Origin: Oceanobacillus_B kapialis
GTDB taxonomy: Bacteria; Bacillota; Bacilli; Bacillales; Amphibacillaceae
DNA: 64,000 nucleotides
Assembly (NCBI RefSeq): GCF_042685265.1
Contig: NZ_JBHUMX010000035.1
Reading direction: 5' to 3' (one strand)
Part shown: one piece after another, positions 1 through 8,866 of the stretch
Position numbering within the stretch: position 1 is the first letter of the stretch
How the letters are laid out: the number at the start of each line of letters is the position of its first letter
Notes under the pieces: model-generated
Seen by the model: the letters and a program-made list of their open reading frames with translations, nothing else
Database searches by the model: none
What the model was told of the DNA's origin: nothing
Made by a program: the position numbers and the translations under genes

Positions 1-186
1 TAGCCCCGGTTTCCCGGGGTTATCCCAGTCTTACAGGCAGGTTGCCCACGTGTTACTCACCCGTCCGCCGCTCATTCCACAAGCGTCACCCCCGAAGGGG
101 ATCTACTTGCTTCCTGCGCTCGACTTGCATGTATTAGGCACGCCGCCAGCGTTCGTCCTGAGCCAAGATCAAACTCTCCAAAAAAG
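1..186 (-). rRNA. 16S rRNA gene, 5' end only
   Basis: On the minus strand the sequence reads as the first ~185 nt of a bacterial 16S rRNA: the universal GAGTTTGATC near 165-177, the ACGAACGCTGGCGGCG block, the TAATACATGCAAGTCGA block, and the GGCGGACGGGTGAGTAACACG block. The gene runs off the left edge. The exact mature 5' end (about 180-188) is set by comparison with other 16S genes. The variable region resembles Oceanobacillus/Virgibacillus types, but too little is present to name a genus. Confidence 0.97.
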
Positions 187-299
187 TTTGTATCATGTCG
201 ACACCAATCAACACGATGCGTCTTAGCTTCACAGAAGCTGACTTCTGCTTTGTATTTCTTCGAAAAACAGCAAGCTGTTTTTCCTTGACATACTGGTTG

Positions 300-325
300 T
301 TTTGTTCAGTTTTCAAAGAGCAATT
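300..325 (-). promoter_or_regulatory. rRNA leader boxA-type antitermination site
   Basis: Minus-strand leader contains TGCTCTTTGAAAACTGAAC, the boxA-like sequence found in Bacillus rRNA leaders, between promoter P2 and the 16S start. The role in antitermination is from family knowledge. Confidence 0.7.
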
Positions 326-356
326 TGTTTCGTCGCTTTTTTAAAGCAACTTTTAT

Positions 357-385
357 AGTATATCAGGTTAATCCGTTACTGTCAA
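357..385 (-). promoter_or_regulatory. rrn promoter P2
   Basis: Minus strand: TTGACA (380-385), 17-nt spacer, TATACT (357-362). It is a near-consensus sigma-A promoter about 170 nt upstream of 16S and is expected to be the strong, growth-rate-controlled P2. Confidence 0.9.
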
Positions 386-476
386 CAACTTTTTTAGAAT
401 TTCCATCTAGCTGTCGAGCGAAGTAACCCACCCATTTTTTTCGACAGATTTAATCTGCCCTTTGCGGTGGAAAATT

Positions 477-506
477 ATTATAGCATCTTTCAACAATAAT
501 AGTCAA
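477..506 (-). promoter_or_regulatory. rrn promoter P1
   Basis: Minus strand: TTGACT (501-506), 18-nt spacer, TATAAT (477-482). It lies 120 nt upstream of P2, the usual tandem arrangement of Bacillus rRNA operons. Confidence 0.8.
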
Positions 507-652
507 TAGCTTTTTTATTGAAAATCTAAAAGAGCTTACTGAAAGGATATATAACGCTGTAGAGGGCGAAGAAGGCACTTCTCTGACAAGCATTATTGTA
601 GGACTTTAGAGTTTGAAATTCTTCAAAAGCCTTTTTTAATAGCCTCTCAATT

Positions 653-775
653 AAAGTAAAACTTCATTTGGTGGAAGTTTCCCTTCCTCCCCTACCAAAC
701 GTGAGTTGAACGAATCGGTCCTTTACTGGCAATTGATCTCCGGGGCTCTTACTGCCGATTGAGGTGGAATAAAAA
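653..775 (+). repeat. Family A intergenic repeat, copy 1 (full length)
   Basis: Begins AAAGTAAAACTTCATTTGGT and ends ACTGCCGATTGAGGTGGAAT. It contains a TTTGGTgg/ccACCAAA stem and a second stem CCTTtACTGGC / GCCgATTgAGG around a GATC-CCGGGG loop. Related copies lie at 10548, 19791, 55349 and 61856. It sits between the rhodanese gene and the rrn promoters. Confidence 0.8.
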
Positions 776-801
776 GAGGAGACTTTCAAGTCTTCCCCTC
801 T
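771..801. terminator. Terminator after the rhodanese gene
   Basis: AGAGGAGACTT / AAGTCT..CCCTCT stem with an A-run on the left, giving a T-run on the minus strand. It follows the stop codon of the rhodanese gene directly. Confidence 0.75.
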
Positions 802-1122
802 CTATTTATCTTTCACCTCTACATCGCCTTCCCATTCGAGCATACCACCAGCCATATTGCTAACATCGTACCCTTGTTCTTTTAAGTGCGTTGCAGCTCG
901 CATACTTCTCCGGCCAGATCGACAAACCATAACATAATGTTTATCCTGATCCAATTCTGATAAAGAATCAGGAACTTCTTGTAAAGGAATGTGCTTTGCT
1001 TGTGGAATAATACCTTGTGCAACTTCCTCATCTTCTCGGACATCTATTACTTCAAGGTTTTCTTCTTTATTGTTTAATCGTTCGCGTAACGCTTGAGGTG
1101 AAACCTCTTTTATTTCTGCCAT
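802..1122 (-). CDS. Rhodanese-like domain protein (single domain)
   Basis: A 106-residue single rhodanese domain, presumably cytoplasmic. The active-site loop CRSGRRS with its persulfide-forming cysteine is visible at about residues 69-75, and DVREDEE is the usual N-terminal rhodanese motif. Such proteins carry sulfane sulfur or detoxify sulfur species; the partner is unknown here. The start chosen is the ATG preceded by AAAGGAGGG; an in-frame codon 21 residues upstream lacks a ribosome site. The gene stands alone, with its own terminator, and is divergent from the secreted protein at 1266. Confidence 0.9.
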   Translation of the reverse strand: MAEIKEVSPQALRERLNNKEENLEVIDVREDEEVAQGIIPQAKHIPLQEVPDSLSELDQDKHYVMVCRSGRRSMRAATHLKEQGYDVSNMAGGMLEWEGDVEVKDK

Positions 1123-1265
1123 TTTGAAATACCCTCCTTTATATCTTATAAATTTTATGATACGTATTCGTTGGATAACATGCAACTATCCGACACAGAC
1201 TATAAGAAGTATAGAAAGAAACAAATAAGACACCAACTAGTGTCCTATAGAAAGAAGGATATTTT

Positions 1266-2012
1266 ATGAGAAAAGCAGCCACACTTTTTTTTGTCATTTT
1301 TACTACATTATGTACAGTAAGTAATGTAACAGCTGAGGAAAACCATTCCACGTTAATAGAAACAATTCAGGGAGATGTTACAGGAGATGGGCAAACGGAA
1401 GAGGTTAAATTATATGGTATTAAGTTTTCACCAGATTCAGCTTATTTTCGACAAATATGGGCTGAGATCATCGGAGACAGCAAAAGAAATTGGAAGATTA
1501 CGTACCAAGGAGGTTATGAACCTAAAATACAATTAATTGATTTGAACCATGATGGTATTAAAGATATTTTTTACCAAAGTGCTACAGGTGGAAGTGGTGG
1601 ATTATACAATTACCAACTGAATACTTTAGCTAAAGGTGTATTAGAGGAAATCCCGCTTCCAGAACAGCGGTTTCTAGAGGGTTCTTTTAAAGAGAATTTT
1701 ATCGTTTCGATTCAAATCTCTCCTGATAGCCCCCCTTATGAGATGGATGTATCAGCCAGAGCTGAAGATTATTTTAGATTAGGCATTTATAACGAGGAGG
1801 GAGATCTTTTAAAGCCTCAATCGGTTATGATTGATCCAATTGCATTTTTCGAACCAGTGCTTATAAGTAAGCGTAAAGGCTATGGGCTGAAAAGTTATCA
1901 ACAAATTAGCGGTGCCTATCATGCTGACGGATTAGGAACTGTTGAGTCGCTTTGGTATTTCGAAAATGGTAAATGGATATTACTTCAGACAGATTGGATA
2001 CCATCAAATTAA
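1266..2012 (+). CDS. Secreted protein with FG-GAP/VCBS-like calcium motifs, function unknown
   Basis: 248 residues starting with a clear Sec signal peptide (cleavage probably after TAEE or VTA, near residue 24). Two short segments, GDVTGDGQTEEV (about 35-46) and DLNHDGIKDIF (about 94-104), have the DxxxDG pattern of VCBS/FG-GAP repeats that bind calcium in beta-propeller proteins. Two repeats are too few for a full propeller. GAAAGAAGGA precedes the start codon. The gene stands alone and ends in a bidirectional terminator shared with leuS. I do not recognise a specific family; extracellular or wall-associated location is inferred. Confidence 0.75.
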   Translation: MRKAATLFFVIFTTLCTVSNVTAEENHSTLIETIQGDVTGDGQTEEVKLYGIKFSPDSAYFRQIWAEIIGDSKRNWKITYQGGYEPKIQLIDLNHDGIKDIFYQSATGGSGGLYNYQLNTLAKGVLEEIPLPEQRFLEGSFKENFIVSIQISPDSPPYEMDVSARAEDYFRLGIYNEEGDLLKPQSVMIDPIAFFEPVLISKRKGYGLKSYQQISGAYHADGLGTVESLWYFENGKWILLQTDWIPSN

Positions 2013-2049
2013 AAAGAGGGCTCCTCTATCCAAAGGAGCCCTCTTTTTA
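2011..2049. terminator. Bidirectional terminator between the secreted protein and leuS
   Basis: Perfect 11-bp stem AGAGGGCTCCT (2015-2025) / AGGAGCCCTCT (2034-2044) flanked by A- and T-runs, so it can serve both convergent genes. Confidence 0.92.
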
Positions 2050-2051
2050 TA

Positions 2052-4466
2052 TTAATTTGCAACAATATTTATAAGTTTTCCTGGTACTACAATTACTTTG
2101 CGAATTGTTTTTCCTTCCAATAACTCTTGTATTTTTTCATCCTTCAGTGCCTTTTCTTCCAGTTCTTCCTTGGATATATCTTTTGCAACTGTTAATTTAG
2201 CACGAACTTTCCCCATGATTTGGACCACAACTTCCACTTCATCCTCCACTAACTTGGACTCATCATAAGTCGGCCATTGTTCGTAACTAATCGTATGCTC
2301 ATGCCCTAAGCATTCCCACAACTCTTCTGCAATATGAGGAGCTACAGGGGAAAGCATTTTAACAAAGCCTTCCACATATTCTGTTGGCAGTTGTTCTGCC
2401 TTGTACGCTTCATTAATAAATACCATTAGCTGTGAAATCCCTGTATTAAACTGAAGGTTGCTAAAGTCTGATGTTACTTTTTTAACTGTTTCGTGATAGA
2501 CCTTTTCTAGGGACCCATCATTACCCTCAGTTATTTTAGCAGAAAGGGTGCCTTCTTCATTCGTAAACAATCTCCAAACTCTGTCTAGGAACTTCCGAGC
2601 ACCATCCAGTCCGTTTGTCGACCAGGCTACTGCAGCATCTAGTGGGCCCATAAACATTTCATACAAGCGCAATGTATCGGCACCATGAGAGAAAATAATA
2701 TCGTCCGGGTTCACAACATTTCCTTTGGACTTACTCATCTTTTCATTACCTTCGCCAAGAATCATACCTTGATTAAACAATTTCATAAATGGTTCTTTTG
2801 TTGGAACAACACCGATATCGTAAAGAAATTTATGCCAGAAACGAGCGTACAATAGATGAAGAACCGCATGCTCTGCACCACCAATATAAATATCAATTGG
2901 CAACCATTTTTCCAGCGCCTTAGGGTCGGCAAGCTGCTCAGGGTTTTCTGGGTCAATAAAACGTAGGAAATACCAGCAGCTACCTGCCCATTGTGGCATC
3001 GTGCTTGTTTCCCGACGTCCTTTCATTCCTGTTTCTGGATCTACAACATTTACCCATTCCGTAGCATTTGCCAGTGGCGATTCTCCTGTACCGGATGACT
3101 CAATTTTTGACATCTTAGGCAGTTCAAGCGGAAGCTCCTCTTCTGGAACAGTAGTCATAGTTCCGTCTTCCCAGTGAATAACCGGGATTGGCTCTCCCCA
3201 GTACCGTTGTCTTGCGAACAACCAGTCACGCAAACGATAGGTTACTTTCTTTTCCCCTTTTTCATTTTCTACAAGCCATTCTATTGACTTGGTTATGGCT
3301 TCATCTTTCGCCATTCCATTAAGAAAGTCTGAGTTGATATGCTCTCCGTCACCTGTATAAGCTTCCTTAGAAACGTCCCCTCCAGCCACAACTTCTCGAA
3401 TAGGAAGGTCAAATTTCACAGCGAATTCATAGTCACGCTCATCATGAGCAGGAACTGCCATTATGGCACCAGATCCGTATGACATGAGCACATAGTCAGC
3501 AACCCAGATCGGCATTTTTTCCTTGTTAACCGGGTTAATTGCATAAGCACCTGTAAACACGCCACTTTTATCTTTAGCAAGATCTGTACGTTCCAAATCG
3601 GATTTTGTTTGAACCTTATTCAGGTAGGCTTCTACTTCCTCGGTTTGTTCCTCTGTAACGATTTGCTTAACTAGAGGATGTTCAGGCGCTAGAACAGCAT
3701 AAGTGGCACCAAAGAGTGTGTCCGGACGAGTTGTAAACACGGTAAACAGGCTATCATGGCCTTCAATAGAAAAGTGAACCTCTGCTCCTTCTGATCGCCC
3801 AATCCAGTTACGTTGCATATCTTTTATGCTTTCAGGCCAGTCGACATCTTCCAAATCTTCCAGAAGGCGATCTGCATATGCCGTAATTTTAAGCATCCAC
3901 TGCTTCATAGGTTTACGTACAACCGGATGACCTCCTCGTTCACTTTTCCCATCAATTACTTCTTCATTAGCCAATACTGTCCCTAATGCAGGACACCAGT
4001 TTACGGCAACTTCATCCATATAGGCTAGACCTTTTTCGTAAAGCTTGGTAAAAATCCACTGCGTCCACTTATAATAGCTTGGTTGCATGGTCGAAATTTC
4101 TCTATCCCAATCATAGGAAAAACCAAGTTCCTGAATTTGTCGCTTAAAGGTAGCTATATTCTGTTCAGTAAAAGCTGCGGGGCTGTTTCCAGTATCAATA
4201 GCATATTGCTCTGCCGGCAGCCCAAATGCATCCCAGCCCATTGGATGTAAAACTTCGTAACCTTGCATTCGTTTCATTCTGGAAATGATGTCGGTTGCTG
4301 TATACCCCTCTGGATGCCCTACATGCAAGCCCGCTCCTGAAGGATATGGAAACATATCTAATGCATAAAATTTTTCCTTCTCTGAATACGTGTCTGCTTT
4401 AAATGTTTTCTGTTGCTCCCAATGTTTCTGCCATTTCTTTTCCACTTCTCTGTGGTTAAAACTCAT
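2052..4466 (-). CDS. leuS: Leucyl-tRNA synthetase
   Basis: Charges tRNA-Leu with leucine in the cytoplasm; class I aminoacyl-tRNA synthetase. 804 residues, the same length as B. subtilis LeuS. The class I HIGH-like signature appears as [15 protein letters not shown] near residues 40-54 and the KMSKS motif as [10 protein letters not shown] near 575; the editing domain lies between them. The start is the ATG after AAAAAAGGAGG; an upstream in-frame extension of 15 residues is rejected because it overlaps this ribosome site. Expression is controlled by the T-box leader immediately upstream. Confidence 0.98.
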   Translation of the reverse strand: MSFNHREVEKKWQKHWEQQKTFKADTYSEKEKFYALDMFPYPSGAGLHVGHPEGYTATDIISRMKRMQGYEVLHPMGWDAFGLPAEQYAIDTGNSPAAFTEQNIATFKRQIQELGFSYDWDREISTMQPSYYKWTQWIFTKLYEKGLAYMDEVAVNWCPALGTVLANEEVIDGKSERGGHPVVRKPMKQWMLKITAYADRLLEDLEDVDWPESIKDMQRNWIGRSEGAEVHFSIEGHDSLFTVFTTRPDTLFGATYAVLAPEHPLVKQIVTEEQTEEVEAYLNKVQTKSDLERTDLAKDKSGVFTGAYAINPVNKEKMPIWVADYVLMSYGSGAIMAVPAHDERDYEFAVKFDLPIREVVAGGDVSKEAYTGDGEHINSDFLNGMAKDEAITKSIEWLVENEKGEKKVTYRLRDWLFARQRYWGEPIPVIHWEDGTMTTVPEEELPLELPKMSKIESSGTGESPLANATEWVNVVDPETGMKGRRETSTMPQWAGSCWYFLRFIDPENPEQLADPKALEKWLPIDIYIGGAEHAVLHLLYARFWHKFLYDIGVVPTKEPFMKLFNQGMILGEGNEKMSKSKGNVVNPDDIIFSHGADTLRLYEMFMGPLDAAVAWSTNGLDGARKFLDRVWRLFTNEEGTLSAKITEGNDGSLEKVYHETVKKVTSDFSNLQFNTGISQLMVFINEAYKAEQLPTEYVEGFVKMLSPVAPHIAEELWECLGHEHTISYEQWPTYDESKLVEDEVEVVVQIMGKVRAKLTVAKDISKEELEEKALKDEKIQELLEGKTIRKVIVVPGKLINIVAN

Positions 4467-4502
4467 TGTTTTTCCTCCTTTTTTAACAAAACGCCCAATA
4501 AA

Positions 4503-4743
4503 AAAAGCCACTCATCCCTTATGAAGGGACGAGAAGCTTTGCTCCCGCGGTACCACCCAAATTAACGCATGTTTGCGTTCACTTGTCTTCCTTAACGCGG
4601 ATATACGGCAGAAACTACTTTCACTTCATTTCTGCGACTTCAAGGTGAGTTCGTACCCCTATTGGTAACAGTTTGCACCACCCACTGTCTCTCTAAACCA
4701 AAACGAGATATTACTATTCCTTTGCATTGTCGTTATATTATGT
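4503..4743 (-). promoter_or_regulatory. T-box leader of leuS (leucine-specific)
   Basis: The T-box consensus GGGTGGTACCGCG is present on the minus strand (4546-4558), followed by an intrinsic terminator (4506-4538 plus a T-run). A stem I S-turn pair AGTA...GAA can be seen, and the triplet after GAA is CTC (4647-4649, minus strand), a leucine codon and probably the specifier. Uncharged tRNA-Leu should stabilise the antiterminator and switch on leuS. The T-box call is firm; the specifier assignment is inferred. Confidence 0.95.
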
Positions 4744-4749
4744 ACTCGA

Positions 4750-4778
4750 ATTGTAATGAATCCATGTCGCTTTGTCAA
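4750..4778 (-). promoter_or_regulatory. leuS promoter
   Basis: Minus strand TTGACA (4773-4778), 17-nt spacer, TACAAT (4750-4755), immediately upstream of the T-box leader. Confidence 0.85.
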
Positions 4779-4836
4779 GGCAATAGATGCGGAATTTTGT
4801 TAAACTAAGCATACGAAATGCGAAAGGAGTAAATCC

Positions 4837-5403
4837 ATGCTAATGAATATTATAAATTATGCCCATTATTTATTAGAAAGCTCTATTGATAAAGGAGAGA
4901 CAGTTGTTGATGCGACATGCGGCAATGGCCATGACACCCTGTTTTTAAGCAGGGTTGTTGGACAAAGTGGCAAAGTGCTCGCGTTTGATATCCAGGAAGA
5001 AGCCATTGAAAATACAAAACAGGCTTTATCCGAAAGCAGCTATGCTAATGTTTCATTTATCCTTGATAGCCATGCAAATATGACGACACATTTAAAAGCA
5101 CAGAATATCGAGCTTGTTGGTGGGGCCATTTTTAATCTTGGCTACTTACCTAAAGGAGATAAAACCATTATTACAAATCGGGAATCCACTGTTGAAGCTA
5201 TTCAGCACCTATTACCTGTTTTAAAAACAAATGGACTTGTAGTACTTGTCGTTTACCATGGACATGAAGGCGGAAAAGATGAAATGCATGCTGTATTAAA
5301 ATATGCGATGAATTTATCTCAACGTTCTTACCATGTTTTACAATATGGATTTATTAACCAGCAAAATAATCCGCCTTTCATTATTGCAATTCAAAAGAGA
5401 TAA
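4837..5403 (+). CDS. mnmM: tRNA U34 methyltransferase MnmM (YtqB), class I SAM-dependent
   Basis: 188 residues with a Rossmann methyltransferase fold. The SAM-binding loop DATCGNGHD is at residues 25-33 and the FNLGYLP motif near 102-108. Homologue of B. subtilis YtqB, shown to be the MnmM enzyme that methylates nm5(s2)U at wobble U34 in Gram-positive bacteria; the role here rests on that homology. AAAGGAG precedes the chosen ATG; a second ATG two codons in is possible. It sits divergent from leuS and next to ytpB, the B. subtilis order. Confidence 0.88.
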   Translation: MLMNIINYAHYLLESSIDKGETVVDATCGNGHDTLFLSRVVGQSGKVLAFDIQEEAIENTKQALSESSYANVSFILDSHANMTTHLKAQNIELVGGAIFNLGYLPKGDKTIITNRESTVEAIQHLLPVLKTNGLVVLVVYHGHEGGKDEMHAVLKYAMNLSQRSYHVLQYGFINQQNNPPFIIAIQKR

Positions 5404-5425
5404 AGCAGAGACTTTCTATTCAGCA

Positions 5426-6481
5426 CTATTTTAATCTGTAATACATTCTGATAAGGCTGTAAAAAAGTTGTGCTGTCTTGCCGCTCTCCTTTAATAGGCT
5501 TTTCACCATTTTCCTCTGACTAGGAAGGTGCTTTACTTTTGGGTCTGCTAAATAAAGTCCAACCAGGCCATTGCGAATCATTTGGTGAAAAGCACTGTCC
5601 GAAAGCTGGTCAATCTGATCAGCGGCTCTCCGGATAAACATACTAAACTGTTGCTGCATCTTTGCCTCGCTTGGGTAATAGAAACAAAAATTCAAATCGT
5701 TTTCCTCTAGATCTTCTTTTTGATCAATGTAGTAATCAAGCAATATATGCAATCCCTGCATATAAGGGAAATAACCTTGGGAGATCATATTCGCTTCCCA
5801 TTTGTCTACCTTTCCACCTAACGCATAACTGACCAGGCAAAATACAGTTAAAGTTGAACCAGCCGATGCTGCAAATTCATACCATGTCAGCTCGCTATTA
5901 GTATTTTCCTCTTCATACCAACGCTTTAATCGCGGCACCCGTTCCGCAATTGCAACATGTTTATGAACCTGTAGATCTGTATAAAGTGATACGAGTCGAT
6001 CAAGGGTAGGCTGTACTGGAGAAAGCTCTAACATGGCTAGCTGGCTCTGACAGGTTTGTACCAATTCAGAAAGATAACCGTTATCCTGTTGCTCCTCTCG
6101 AAGGGCATAGTAATTTTTACCTTGATGTTCAGGATGCGTAGCAGCACGCAACGATTCATGGAGTAAACGAAAATCGGCAGGATCCAATGAGGTGCTTCTA
6201 TCACATAGGTTATCTAAATAATCACTAATGGTTTGATACGCCACGATAAAGGTGATTGCTTCCTTCCATTTATCCCCAGCTAAAAATGCGTATAAGGAAC
6301 CGCCTTGGCAATGAAACCTCTTCGCTTCTATACTGGCTAACGCTTGGTTTCGCAAATCTTGATCCGGGATTTTCTGTGCTTTTTCTTTCCAACGGGCAAG
6401 CTCTTTATCAACTTCAGGAAAGATTTCTGTTTTTAATGGTTTTAGTAAAGATATAGTTGATGTTGGTACAGTAGTTCGCAT
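5426..6481 (-). CDS. ytpB: Tetraprenyl-beta-curcumene synthase (YtpB, DUF2600 family)
   Basis: 351 residues, all-alpha. The acidic motif DYLDNLCD at residues 87-94 matches the diphosphate/magnesium-binding region of this large-terpene cyclase family. B. subtilis YtpB converts tetraprenyl diphosphate to tetraprenyl-beta-curcumene, precursor of spore-associated C35 terpenes; the same substrate is inferred here. AAGGAAGG precedes the start. Convergent with mnmM (22 bp apart) and divergent from ytoA, preserving B. subtilis synteny. No partner prenyl transferase lies nearby. Confidence 0.88.
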   Translation of the reverse strand: MRTTVPTSTISLLKPLKTEIFPEVDKELARWKEKAQKIPDQDLRNQALASIEAKRFHCQGGSLYAFLAGDKWKEAITFIVAYQTISDYLDNLCDRSTSLDPADFRLLHESLRAATHPEHQGKNYYALREEQQDNGYLSELVQTCQSQLAMLELSPVQPTLDRLVSLYTDLQVHKHVAIAERVPRLKRWYEEENTNSELTWYEFAASAGSTLTVFCLVSYALGGKVDKWEANMISQGYFPYMQGLHILLDYYIDQKEDLEENDLNFCFYYPSEAKMQQQFSMFIRRAADQIDQLSDSAFHQMIRNGLVGLYLADPKVKHLPSQRKMVKSLLKESGKTAQLFYSLIRMYYRLK

Positions 6482-6555
6482 TCAGTTGCCTTCCTTCAAT
6501 TCACTAAAATTTTTGCTATACTACCTATATCACCACAATATGGAGGAGGATTCAA

Positions 6556-7071
6556 ATGATTCACCATTATAAAGAAAAGTTCCCAGTGATACATGATTCC
6601 GTGTTTATTGCAAAAGATGCGACGATTATCGGTGATGTAGAGATTGCTCAATCAAGTAGTATTTGGTTTAAAACCGTCATTCGGGGAGATGTAGCCCCTA
6701 CACGAATCGGGGAACGTGTAAACATTCAAGACTTATCCTTACTACATCAAAGTCCTGGCATGCCTTTAATTATTGAAAATGATGTAACGATAGGCCATCA
6801 AGTTACCTTACACGCTGCTATTATCAGGGAAAAAGCGTTAATTGGAATGGGATCAATCATTTTAGATGGTGCGGAAATTGGGGAAAATGCTTTTGTTGGT
6901 GCTGGAAGCCTTGTTCCTCCAGGCAAAAAAATCCCACCACATACCCTGGCATTAGGAAGACCAGCCAAGGTGGTGCGAAACTTAACGAGCGAGGATCTAG
7001 CTGAAATGGAACGAATTAAAAATTCCTATTTAGAAAAAGGTGAATACTACAAGAATCATACCTCTCTTTAA
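6556..7071 (+). CDS. ytoA: Gamma-carbonic-anhydrase-like hexapeptide protein (YtoA/YrdA type)
   Basis: 171 residues built from hexapeptide repeats of a left-handed beta helix, for example VEIAQSSSIWFKTVIRGDV and IIENDVTIGHQVTLHAA. The histidines of the metal site are visible (LLHQS, GHQ, LHAA), so a trimeric metal-binding gamma-CA fold is likely; catalytic activity is not established for this subfamily. GGAGGA precedes the ATG. Monocistronic, between ytpB and metK as in B. subtilis, ending in a long terminator. Confidence 0.9.
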   Translation: MIHHYKEKFPVIHDSVFIAKDATIIGDVEIAQSSSIWFKTVIRGDVAPTRIGERVNIQDLSLLHQSPGMPLIIENDVTIGHQVTLHAAIIREKALIGMGSIILDGAEIGENAFVGAGSLVPPGKKIPPHTLALGRPAKVVRNLTSEDLAEMERIKNSYLEKGEYYKNHTSL

Positions 7072-7100
7072 ACACTTGATACCAACCCAACAAACACCAA

Positions 7101-7157
7101 AAAAACCGGGCTGCTTCGAATTTATCCATAAGGTTCATTCGAGTTCGCCCGGTTTTT
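7101..7157. terminator. Terminator between ytoA and metK
   Basis: AAAAACCGGGC (7101-7111) pairs with GCCCGGTTTTT (7147-7157), with an inner TTCGAAT/ATTCGA pairing. Runs of A and T on the two sides make it bidirectional for these convergent genes. Confidence 0.9.
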
Positions 7158-7187
7158 GACTTACTTAGTTTTTATTTATCTCTCGTC

Positions 7188-8387
7188 TTATTTCTCCACT
7201 AAAGCTTTTAATTCCACTACTTTATCTGTTTTCTCCCAAGGGAAGAGGATATCGGTTCTTCCAAAATGTCCGTAGGCAGCTGTGCTCTTAAAGATTGGCT
7301 TCTGCAAATCAAGCATACGGATAATTCCAGCAGGACGTAAATCAAATAGTTTACGGATCGCTTGCACTAACTCCTCTTCAGAAACTTTCCCGGTGCCAAA
7401 GGTGTTTACTGCGATAGATACAGGTTCTGCAACACCGATTGCATAGGCAAGCTGTACCTCACATGTTTTTGCAAGCTCTGCAGCAACAATATTTTTTGCT
7501 ACATAACGCGCAGCATAAGCAGCAGATCGATCCACTTTAGTGGAATCTTTTCCGCTAAATGCTCCACCACCGTGACGCGCGTATCCACCATACGTATCCA
7601 CAATAATTTTACGACCTGTTAGACCCGCATCTCCCTGTGGCCCTCCGATAACAAAGCGACCAGTTGGATTAATAAAGTATTTCGTTGTGTCATCTAAAAG
7701 ATTCTCTGGTACAACTGGACGAATTACATGCTCTATTAAATCCTTCTCAATTTGTTCTATTGTAACATCTTGAGAATGCTGAGTAGAAATAACGATCGTA
7801 TCTACTTTAACAGGTTGATCTTGTTCATCATATTCAATTGTCACCTGTGTTTTTCCGTCTGGGCGAAGATAATCTAAAACATTTTCTTTTCTCACATCAG
7901 CCAAACGTTTTGCAAGCTTATGCGCTAACGAGATAGGAAGCGGCATAAGTTCTTCTGTTTCATCACAGGCGAATCCAAACATAAGTCCCTGATCTCCTGC
8001 TCCAATTGCAGCAATTTCTTCATCACTCATTTTCCCTTGACGAGCTTCAAGCGCCTGATCCACGCCACTTGCAATATCTGCGGATTGCTCATCAATCGCA
8101 GTTAACACAGCACATGTTTCGGCGTCAAAGCCATATTTCGCACGTGTATATCCGATTTCCTTAATGGTTTTACGTACGATTGCAGGAATGTCAACATAAG
8201 TACTTGTGGAGATTTCTCCAGATACAAGCACTAATCCTGTTGTAACAGTGGTTTCACAAGCGACACGCGCATATGGATCTTTCTTTAAAATTTCGTCCAG
8301 AATAGCATCTGAAATTTGATCAGATATTTTGTCAGGATGCCCTTCTGTCACAGATTCTGATGTAAATAAACGACGATTAGCAGCCAT
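7188..8387 (-). CDS. metK: S-adenosylmethionine synthetase
   Basis: Makes SAM from methionine and ATP in the cytoplasm. 399 residues, the normal length. Signature GHPDK sits at residues 16-20, GAGDQG near 118 and the [13 protein letters not shown] loop near 250. AAAGGAGG precedes the ATG. Expression is expected to fall when SAM is abundant through the SAM-I riboswitch upstream. Flanked by ytoA and pckA, as in B. subtilis. Confidence 0.98.
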   Translation of the reverse strand: MAANRRLFTSESVTEGHPDKISDQISDAILDEILKKDPYARVACETTVTTGLVLVSGEISTSTYVDIPAIVRKTIKEIGYTRAKYGFDAETCAVLTAIDEQSADIASGVDQALEARQGKMSDEEIAAIGAGDQGLMFGFACDETEELMPLPISLAHKLAKRLADVRKENVLDYLRPDGKTQVTIEYDEQDQPVKVDTIVISTQHSQDVTIEQIEKDLIEHVIRPVVPENLLDDTTKYFINPTGRFVIGGPQGDAGLTGRKIIVDTYGGYARHGGGAFSGKDSTKVDRSAAYAARYVAKNIVAAELAKTCEVQLAYAIGVAEPVSIAVNTFGTGKVSEEELVQAIRKLFDLRPAGIIRMLDLQKPIFKSTAAYGHFGRTDILFPWEKTDKVVELKALVEK

Positions 8388-8521
8388 AATGCTAAATCCT
8401 CCTTTGAATTTCTGTTACGGATCTCTGTTTATCAAGGTTTGCTATTTCATAACAAAGGTTTTTATACATGGTATTTCAATAGTTAGCTAAGTGGAATTGT
8501 TTTACTTTTCATTGTGCAAAT

Positions 8522-8674
8522 AAAAAAACCCTTCCTTCAGTAATGAGGAAAGGAGTAACAGCCTTTCGCTCTTATTGTTCAAGGAAAATCCTTGCACCAG
8601 GTTAGCACCTTTTCACCAATGTGATGGTTGCTGGGTTTCATCGGGGCTGTCCCTCCACCTACTCTGAATAAGAG
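8522..8674 (-). promoter_or_regulatory. SAM-I (S-box) riboswitch of metK
   Basis: The aptamer's P1 strands AATAAGAG and CTCTTATT pair perfectly (8667-8674 with 8569-8576). The conserved core GGTGGAGGGA, GATGAAACCC, CAGCAACC and AAGGTGCTAA is intact on the minus strand. A terminator hairpin CCTTTCCT/AGGAAGG with a T-run ends the leader near 8522-8555. SAM binding should favour termination. Confidence 0.95.
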
Positions 8675-8692
8675 AGTATCCGTTCGAAACTT

Positions 8693-8721
8693 AGCTTATC
8701 GAATGCGAACTGACATGTCAA
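8693..8721 (-). promoter_or_regulatory. metK promoter
   Basis: Minus strand TTGACA (8716-8721), 17-nt spacer, weak -10 TAAGCT (8693-8698), just upstream of the riboswitch. Confidence 0.6.
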
Positions 8722-8866
8722 CTATTTTTGGCGAGTCACAAGGTTTACGAATATTTCATATGATTAGAATAGATATTTAGTATGGACTATTTATTTTAAT
8801 GTGTTATACTAATAACTAAATTCATGTAACGTGAAACAACACATAACCAAAGGTAGGTGCTTTGAA

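Noticed and set aside
653..775. Family A repeat as the Bacillaceae-1 RNA motif
   Set aside because: Location next to rRNA fits, but the RUCCU terminal loops described for that motif are not seen in the conserved hairpins. A covariance search would settle it.
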